From Lytechinus pictus (lineage: Eukaryota > Echinodermata > Echinoidea > Temnopleuroida > Toxopneustidae): DNA of 64,000 nt. Of this stretch, positions 56,975 through 64,000 are shown in pieces (the first letter of the stretch is position 1; every line of letters starts with the position of its first letter). The stretch is from positions 24,633,401 through 24,697,400 of the forward strand of contig NC_087252.1 of assembly GCF_037042905.1 (NCBI RefSeq), read 5' to 3'. A program made the translations under genes and the position numbers. The notes below the pieces were generated by a model. That model worked only from the letters and a program-made list of their open reading frames with translations, had not been told where the DNA came from and searched no databases.

Positions 56975-59900
56975 GTAAGTGAAGCTCTTGCTCTAATTAT
57001 GCTTTATAGTTGCCTGTGACTCCATTTCATGATCTTCCTTCCTGGTTGGCTCTTCCATTGGGGTAATTGGACAGTATTGATAACAAAATTAAAGAAAAAT
57101 TTGTTCAGATTCGGGGGTTGGTCAAACAGATTTATTATATGGACCTACCATTGGATATTTTCAGAGTAATTGGGAACTTTAAAATCCTTTGGTATCTGTA
57201 CCAAAGGACACAGCTACATGTACACTGTACAGACACTTTCAACATCAAACACTCCCCCCCCCATTGGTGTCAGTAATGAGAACACAAGTCTGCATACATG
57301 TACACTTCAAGGTCACCTACATGTAAATTTGTTCTGATGCACATTGGGAAAGATGTACGAAGTAGATCTACATGTAATACTAGATAGTGTCAATTTACAT
57401 CTCAGGATGCCAGTCTACGTACACATCTGTGCTTGAGAAACACTTGGAAGCAATACCTGGATATATTCAAGAAGTATATTTCATAGCATTTCCCTGCTTT
57501 TCCAACTTTCACATTTTCCTCAAAAATTATTGCAGCAGTATTTACCAGTATTGGCTACTGGCAGTATTTCTCAGTTCTCACTCTGGCAAACACTGCATTA
57601 AAGGGAAAGGTTCACAAATTACTGAACTACAAATTAGTGAGCTTTCCAGTTCTTTTAATGTTGTTTAGGAAGTAAATCAAATGACCCAATGTCCAGGAGC
57701 TCTTCTCATATGCTCTCACGAACCAAACCCGGCTGATTTCTGTATGCAGTGCTTGTGACTCAGCTAGCAGAATAGAATCCATTTCTCATTTATATAACCT
57801 TTTTAGCATCTTTTATGCAGTATTTCAAGTATCTTTCGTGACCTTAAAGGGAGGTACATTGTACTGGACAAAGAGAATTCACAGATCTACAGTATGCTAA
57901 GGTCAAAGACCACCAATGCTCGGGTTTCAGGAATGGAAACAAAAGATATTAAAAAGAAACTCTCTGAAATGTGTATGGAAATAGGTTGTAATATGTAGGT
58001 CTCAGCCATTGGAGAGTTTGTGAAGGTCGTGATCAAAGGTGGTCAGGGAATCTCACTGCCTGATGCATTAGACTTGATCCGAGACTTAGCATGTCTGGGA
58101 ATCAGAATTGAGGAAACAGCCTTGTGGGCAAGGTGGGGGTCAGTGAGGTCATCGATCACTTAATACAAAACTACAAGGAAGGCGAATAACAGATCTACAC
58201 ATCTACAACTATCTCAAAACTAAATGTCAATTAAACCAGTCAACACTTTAATGTACAACTAGGAAAGTTCCTTTGAAACATTAACCTCCTGAATGTGAAT
58301 TTACAGGATCTTTGTACATCGCATTGTCTTCTTCACAGCATTAACAAGTTTTTCCCAGTATTTCCCACCTGGGAGGGAAACACCTATTAAAATTCCTGAG
58401 AAATTGCCATCAACTCCACAGACTCTGAACTGACCAATAAGTTGTATCATTTGAATTACAGTGATAGCTCTGTGTGGTGTTGACTATTGAGTCAGCTATT
58501 GTTGATAAATATGTAGGCATCAATTCCATGCCCCTTGTCTATTCTTTCAACTCCTGTTTTATAGCCATTTTAGTCTTTGTCTTTATATACACTTTCGTAT
58601 CTTTTGTAGCTATCTTTGTACTGCTTGTTTGCTTAACAGGAATCATCTGTTGGTCTGAAGGTCAATATTCAAGCAATGTTCCTTGAATTGCATTCTTTAG
58701 GGTACTAGGGGTAATCATGTCTTATCTTGTTTGATTTTCTTGAGAATTTTATAAGAATTTGTTGAGTTCAAGAGTTTTACCGCAATGCAGTGCAAGTCCA
58801 AGCGTTAAAAGTATAAATTCTGTCTTTCTTGATAGTGTTTGGTATATTTTTGACAGTTACATACAGGAAGGTACAACAAAAATAAATGAACAGCTCCATG
58901 GATATTACATACATGTAGTGTTGGAGTATGTCACCTTTTTAGTTTACCCCCCCCCCAAAAAAAAAAGAACTATAGATGCCAATGTTGGGGCCCGTTGCAG
59001 AAAGAGTATGCTGTTAAGTGCAACTCGTGAAAGCAAGCAAACTCCCTAGTATGTATGTTTCATTGGTTGAAAATTAAGTTGTGTTTGATTTTCGTTTTCA
59101 TTTGCATTTCATTGTAACTCTTTATTCAACAGGCCCCTTCTCACACAGCATTTGCTTCTGCAGATTTTGCACTTTTCTGTCATTTTATTTGACTATACAG
59201 CTTAAGTTTGTCCGTGTGTACTGCTAGGGCTTCAAATGTTAAGTTTGCAGTAGTGTAGAAGACACTTTGATGCCATTACAAGGATGAAACAGCTCATGAT
59301 TTTGGGGATAGTACAATGGAGGATCTTGTCTTAACAAACTTTGCACATATTGTACATGTATGTAAGTGTATGGTAGCAAAATGAATGTTGACCTACATGG
59401 TATAGGCACTTCCATTGGTGCTTGATATCCCTGAGAGAGTGACTTCCAAGCCAAAGGTCATCTACAGTGTCATTGATAGTGCTGTATCAGAGGGTCCTGG
59501 CTGGTCTAGTGCAGTACACTTTGATACAAGGCCAAATCTTTATAGGGAATAAGCAAGATACATAAATGTTGACCTTTTCATTATGTGCAATTCCATGAGA
59601 GCTACATGTATCTTATCCCTGTGTGAGTGACTACCAAGCCAAAGTACACAGAGTGTAGTTCAAACCACTTCACCTAATTCAGGGTCTTAGCTGAGCTAGT
59701 GTAGAACACACATTGAAGAGTAGATACAGTTGAGGCCAGAATTTTACATACACCCAGGAAATTCAAACAAAAGTTGACACTTGCCAAACATCATAAGATT
59801 TACTGTATCTTATGAAATATTTGTGCTATCATGACGAATTTGATATCAAACAAATTAGTATGTCATGCCCCTTCATCACATTGTTTTGTCATCAGGAACT

Positions 59901-62900
59901 GAAAAATATTTAGGTGTCATTTTTTCCCCAAGAATCTCCATATTTTAGACAAATTAAAAATAAAAACTTTCATATTTGTGCAGAATTGTGCTAGTTACTT
60001 CTCAACACAAACATTTCAGATTACAATTTTTGTTCAGTGGTGACGTATCATGATAGAAAATGTAATATGAATTTATATATTTCTATGAAACAACGTTTAA
60101 AAATATAATAAACAAACAATAGAATACATTTGGCATGAATATTAATTTTTTCCTTCAAAGAAAATTTCACCTGAAATATACTTTAATAGCAACGGCATCC
60201 AGAACATATAAAAGAGCTTAATATGCTCTTTCATTTGATACCAAATTCGTCATGGTATTATTTTCATTTCTGAAGATATAGTAAATTTTACGATGTTTGG
60301 CAAGCGAACAGATTTCACTGAATTTCATGGGTGTATGTAAACTTTTGGCCTCAACTGTATAAGGGAATGAATTTTCAGTTTGTTTAGCAAAATGTGGAAT
60401 TGTCAGTATAGGCACTTCCATCATTGCCTGTCTTATCCCTGAGAGTGTCTTTCTCAAGCCAAGCATGGGTGACTTGCAGTCTCGTTGATACTGATATATC
60501 TGATGAGGGTCCTATTGGAGCTATACATGTAAAACACACTTTACAAGTCCAAACAGTGGGATATTCTTAGAAAAGGGAATAAGTTTTTATCTTCAAATTC
60601 AAAGTTTGTTTTAATAATAACAAAAAAAATGTTAACCGTTTCCTTCTTCATGTAGGCACTTCTACCTGTGCTTATCTTATCCCTGAGACAGTAACTACCA
60701 AGCCAATGGTCATCTGCAGTGTTATTGATACCGCTGTATTTCATGAAGGTCCTGCCTGGCTGAGCTACATGTAGTGTAGAATGCATTTTGATACAAGGCC
60801 AAACAGCTGGATATTATTAGATACATGTAGGAAATTTACTACATTTGTTTTATCTTAAAATTCAGTTTGTTTTTAGTAACAAAATGTTGACCTTTGCATT
60901 ATAGGCACTTCTGTCAGTGCTTATCTTATCCCTGAGAGAGTGACTACCAAGCCAAAGGTTACCTGCACTGTCGTTGATACCGCTGTATCTGAGAATGGTC
61001 CTGGCCGAGCCACCAAGACCTTGCCTGAAGGACTGGAGGTGCGTGACTCCGGGATCTCAGGAGCTGGCCAGGGTGTCTGGGCAGGGAGAGACTTTGAAGA
61101 AGGAACACGTTTTGGTCCCTACCAAGGCGAGCAGGTGGACAAAATCACTGGCTACCAAAGTGGCTATGCATGGGAGGTACGTTGATTGAAGAAAATCTTT
61201 CCAAGAGTGAAGTGTTGGGAATAACAGTAAGGAATTCCTTATTTATACCTTGTATTCAGATTTAATTTTAAGAAGAATCTCTAATATAGAAAATTAAATT
61301 TACTAATTGAAATTGTGAGTGAAAAAATGTTGCATTTTACTAAGGTCTTTGGAATTTGTCTAAATTATGGTAATTTAGGTCGTTGATAGCGGTACACATG
61401 GCAACTACACGTTCCTACACACTGTCCTACACGGACCATGCTGGCAGAGCACGTCGTCTACGCGGATCAACAGGGTGTCAATACAGATCAACACGGCAGC
61501 TACATGGATCATCTTGGATTGCTCTGCCGACATGACAGTCCACAGATGATGCTGGATGTTTTTGGCCTCCCACAAAACTGCTGTATTGGCCTCATGGACG
61601 TCCATGGTCCTCCAAGGATGCCAAGGCGTCTACACGGATCTCTCCATTCCAGATTTGATGCGGGGGTTGTCCGCCGTCTATTTGTGGCTGGGGCTTAAGT
61701 GGGTTTTAAGAGTGTACAACTCTGTTGCCTACCATCACTTTCATGCATACTTGTACTGTTTGCTCTTTTAAATTTTGATACCAGATAAGAAGTGACGGAG
61801 GCCAAGGAGAGGTCATCCATTGCATAGATGCCGGGGACGAGGCCAAGAGCAATTGGATGCGCTACGTCAACTGCGCCTGCAAGGAAGTAGACCAGAACCT
61901 GAGGTCGTACCAGGATGGTGAAGACATCTTCTACATTGCCTACAAACCTATCAAGGCTGGAACAGAACTCTTGGCGTTTTATGGAGAGGAGTATGGGAGA
62001 AAGTTGGGCATTGAGATGGAACCTTCCACAGGTAGCCCACTGCATTGATAATCAAAATCATTGTTTCAAATTACAAGTTCAGATCTGACACTTCATTTTT
62101 GAAGCGAGTTTTAATATAATGCATAACATGATGTACATGTATGTAAGATTTATATGCTGGATGAAAGCCATGCTAGTTTAATATTTATGTGACAAGTGAA
62201 TTTTCTACATAGTTTAATATCACAGACCCTACATGTACAATGACCGCTATTCTTTAAATATTAATGATATCACTTGTATAATGACCCCTTTGGGATCCTA
62301 TTTTCGTCGTTTCCCACCAGTTGCTACCGGAGACACTCACTTGTGCAACATCTGCGGCCAGCTTCTAACATCTGTTGAGTTTTTGAGTCGTCACCTGAAG
62401 TATGTCCATCAGAGCCGCTATGGCATCCCCTCCATGTACAACATGAATGCTGATGTTTCTGAATGTAAGTATAGATGAATTTGACTTCAGAGCTCTGCAA
62501 CTTGCGACTGTCATAACTGGGGGCTTCCAAAGAACAATAAACGCACCTTGAATAGATTATACGATGGGCCAGGTGGGTGTTTCATAAACCTGTTTGTAAG
62601 ATACGAATGACTTTACGCACAACTGCTGATCCTTTCTTGTTCTATGTGGTATCCCTATATAATTGATTTATGACCTAAGAACATGTTCCCGTTGTGCGCA
62701 ACCTTACAAACAGCTTTATGAAACACCCACCAGGTACATTTCTATGTCAATGCATAAATTTTCATTTGTAAGGGATACTTGAAGCTCCCTAGTTAGAAAT
62801 TACCATAAAAAACAGCACCCAAACCGAATTCTGTAGTCAAACTTGGATTTGGGATTTCATGGCGATTGCTCCTGCAATGATTTGTGTGTTTCATGATACG

Positions 62901-63302
62901 TGCGACACCAATGGTCATCATTGAAGCCTTGTTGATTGCCTGCTTTTGTTTGAGGACATACAAATAGCATGGGCACGAGTGAGAATTAAGATTTAAAGAA
63001 AACTTAATAAAGTATTTAATAGAAATAGCGGAACTGTGAATCCCAAGCACAGGAAAGAGTACCTTAAGGATTAATCAGTAGCACTACAAAATAATTCCCA
63101 AGAATATTGTAATGGTTATAAGGGTCCCCTTTATTACTGCACTGCAAGAATCTTAAGAATTTGAGGAGGTTTATTTACTCATACCCCATGCTACATTCAT
63201 TTTATTTCTATCTTCTCTTATTGATGTATCTTACATTAGATTTAAAATCAGTCAAGCAAGGCAAGGACCTACTGGAGAAAGCAATTAGCAAAACTGACAC
63301 AA
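56950..63302 (+). CDS. PRDM9: PRDM9-like PR/SET histone methyltransferase, 5' part (five coding exons, continues past the window)
   Basis: Exons 56950-56974, 60905-61176, 61785-62031, 62321-62464 and 63240-63302 join in frame for 250 residues. Order: MDSEKEDQ start; pre-SET (to residue 47) with VVDTAVSENGPGRATKTLPE, which aligns with the PRDM9 segment before SET; PR/SET (about 48-178) with FGPYQGEQV, NWMRYVNCA (122-130) and ELLAFYGEEYG (160-170, Tyr165 at the position of the catalytic tyrosine); then a C2H2 knuckle, C190, C193, H206, H211. PRDM9 trimethylates H3K4/K36 and, through a zinc-finger array, places meiotic recombination; here that array would be beyond 64000. No KRAB or SSXRD domain is encoded in the exons found. 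PRDM7/11-type relatives are less likely because the knuckle and the NWMRYVNCA block fit PRDM9 best. Confidence 0.8.
56975..59405. other. PRDM9-like intron, proximal part
   Basis: AT-rich intron sequence. 58988-59045 (gggcccgttgcagaaagagt) is the end of a MITE that I cannot pair. 57860-58160 has non-repetitive text without a supported exon. Nothing else is seen. Confidence 0.4.
59406..60904 (+). pseudogene. Four decayed partial copies of the first SET exon and its intron
   Basis: Units begin near 59406, 59587, 60412 and 60656. Each carries (tat)ag|gcacttc, gcttatcttatccctgaga, gtgactaccaagccaaag and 'gttgataccgctgta', aligned to the first roughly 100 bases of the real exon at 60905. Each is followed by 'tttgatacaaggccaaa' intron text. 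Copy 1 has a stop after six codons, copy 2 has lost its acceptor and copy 3 is frameshifted. Copy 4 stays open (through AYLIPETVTTKPM) until a TAG just after the homology ends. The copies stop before the SET core, so they cannot code for an enzyme. Confidence 0.8.
59725..60359. mobile_element. Tc1/mariner-type MITE inside the exon-copy array
   Basis: TA target duplication (59725-59726 and 60358-60359). The termini cagttgaggcca and ttttacatacaccc are inverted at the right end, and the similarity continues for about 125 bp (through tttgatatcaaa and its inverse). The terminal sequence closely follows the Sleeping Beauty/Tc1 style (cagttga..tttacatacac). It is 631 bp with no transposase, and it splits exon-copy units 2 and 3. 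Confidence 0.9.
60905..61176 (+). CDS. PRDM9: PRDM9-like coding exon 2 (pre-SET and first SET half)
   Basis: Acceptor cattatag|gc at 60904 and donor gggag|gtacgt at 61176, 272 bases, ending in phase 0. Codes from TSVSAYLIPERVTTKPK to GYQSGYAWE and includes GISGAGQGVWAGRDFEEGTR, the opening strand region of a PR/SET domain. Confidence 0.85.
61177..61784. other. SET intron with a GC-richer imperfect repeat
   Basis: 61390-61690 has repeated 'tacacgga(tc)' words about every 20-25 bases (for example cctacacggacc, tctacgcggatcaa, aatacagatcaacacgg, gctacatggatcat, tctacacggatc). It stays partly open in one frame but lacks a supported splice pair, and the PRDM9 alignment skips it. Confidence 0.5.
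61785..62031 (+). CDS. PRDM9: PRDM9-like coding exon 3 (second SET half)
   Basis: Acceptor ataccag|ata and donor cacag|gtagcc, 247 bases. Starts IRSDGGQGEVIHCIDAGD, continues NWMRYVNCACKEVDQNL and ends ELLAFYGEEYGRKLGIEM. These are the substrate- and cofactor-contact blocks of the PRDM9 SET fold. Confidence 0.9.
62321..62464 (+). CDS. PRDM9: PRDM9-like coding exon 4 (post-SET zinc knuckle)
   Basis: Acceptor ttcccaccag and donor gaat|gtaagt, 144 bases. Codes for HLCNICGQLLTSVEFLSRHL with spacing C-x2-C-x12-H-x4-H, the single finger that closes the PR/SET module in PRDM9, then YGIPSMYNMNADVSE. Confidence 0.85.
62570..62733. mobile_element. Palindromic MITE, 'tgtttcataaag' family
   Basis: Left arm caggtgggtgtttcataaac, right arm cagctttatgaaacacccac. 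The inner arms are tacgaatgactttacgcac and its inverse. It is in the intron after the zinc-knuckle exon. Confidence 0.8.
63240..63302 (+). CDS. PRDM9: PRDM9-like coding exon 5 (linker)
   Basis: Acceptor ttacattag|attt and donor gacacaa|gtaag, 63 bases. The base carried over makes Tyr, then LKSVKQGKDLLEKAISKTDT, Lys-rich linker text. It has no domain and is called on splice signals, phase and position only. Confidence 0.55.
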
Positions 63303-63871
63303 GTAAGTTTTGCCCAAGATGATAATGATTATAATACCTTTTTAATAGCACTGTATACTTTGAGGTGACATCTCATGGTATTTTACAGATATATCTTACC
63401 CGGCCATGTTGTCTCTCCCATGTTTAGAGTAGCCATTCAGACAAGGCCCTGTGTCTGTTATGATATGTTTATATCACCCCCCCCCCCGCCCTTGACTGTA
63501 AAAAGACTAATCGCGAAAAGCTGGGTGAATGAGAGCTCAGCCACAGGGCCTTTAGAAACCTGACTTGGATCTCTTATGTTAAACCATTGTTTCCCACTCG
63601 TGATCACTACTTGTGAGGTAGCGGCTAATCAGCGAGCGTTACATTTCGCACCAATGAACCCATACCAGAGAAGTGAATGTACGGGGTCCCATGACGTCAT
63701 CAGCATCGCCAATGGAGATGGGTGCTATGGCATGTTGAATTACAGCAAGTATGAAAGCCAGGTTTCAAAAGGCCTCGTGACTGAAGTCGCTTGAATGCAC
63801 ATTCACTCCGTCTTGCCAACTCTCTTCTTCGATCGCTAGTCTCGAGTTACCCATCTCAACGAGGGTTATAG
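63303..63871. other. Intron after the linker exon
   Basis: Unassigned intronic DNA. A C9 run lies at 63477. 63600-63790 is GC-richer and open in one frame, but I found no homology and no clear splice acceptor. Confidence 0.4.
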
Positions 63872-64000
63872 CAGGGATGCCAGAGTTCCGGCTATAGCCG
63901 GAATTCCGGCTTTTTCATTTTTTTTACCTTAAGTTCCGGCTGGTCGAGTTTTCTTAGGCCGGACAGAACTGTCAACGTTCACTGAGATGTCTTTGCTCCG
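63872..64000. mobile_element. Left end of a hAT-like element (cut by the window edge)
   Basis: cagggatgccagagttccgg followed by nested 'ttccggct'/'agccggaa' inverted words. The caggg(a)tgcca terminus and short subterminal repeats are hAT-like. The other end is outside the window. Confidence 0.5.

Noticed and set aside
60656..60790. Copy 4 of the SET exon as a functional alternative exon
   Set aside because: It is open only to the end of the homology, then meets TAG, and no convincing donor lies before the stop.

Overview
This is eukaryotic, intron-containing, AT-rich DNA that is mostly repeats. Three things point to an echinoderm, most likely a sea urchin: a PRDM9-type SET/zinc-knuckle gene, several foldback MITE families that I associate with sea urchin sequence, and frequent 'ctacatgta' and 'taggcctata' words. 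The species assignment is inference. There are no bacterial-style operons. Most long open frames on either strand are shadows of acidic coding sequence or of simple repeats.

Genes. (1) Minus strand, 5309-10554: a two-exon gene for an acidic/basic low-complexity nuclear protein of about 1162 residues, ending in a module that resembles a Spindlin/Tudor fold. (2) Minus strand, 39735-39872: one exon coding for the N-terminal zinc finger of CENATAC (CCDC84), with a good start context and a good splice donor. No further exons of it were found here. (3) Plus strand, about 50940 to beyond the right edge: a PRDM9-like gene. It has a CpG-type promoter with NRF1 and NF-Y sites and a 5'UTR exon. A short start exon follows, then two exons that make up the PR/SET domain, a post-SET C2H2 knuckle exon and one linker exon. 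Any DNA-binding zinc-finger array would lie beyond 64000.

Repeat landscape. 1-14 kb: palindromic and foldback MITEs, two tRNA-derived SINEs and a long (ACT)n tract. 15-18.5 kb: a tandem segmental duplication, then a 15-bp minisatellite laid out as two inverted arms. 20-37 kb: arrays of a unit of roughly 90-120 bp with a 'gcgagcgcgaagcgcgagc' core, pyrimidine tracts, G-runs, a 5'-truncated LINE with an intact reverse transcriptase domain, and two copies of an unusual word-based palindrome. 38-50 kb: a 0.24-kb tandem triplication, a TIR-bounded array of nuclear-receptor-like half-sites, a TTAA-flanked MITE and a second LINE fragment. 51-60 kb (PRDM9-like introns): a second half-site array, a 2.1-kb hAT-like element with a target duplication, and a run of decayed partial copies of the first SET exon interrupted by a Tc1-type MITE.

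The most unusual item is a 28-bp near-palindrome (12-bp arms, 3-nt spacer). It occurs twice in opposite orientation, each copy between perfect 6-bp direct repeats. One copy also has a matching empty site in the paralogous half of the segmental duplication. This is what a transposition-like insertion would leave, at a size too small to be an ordinary transposon.
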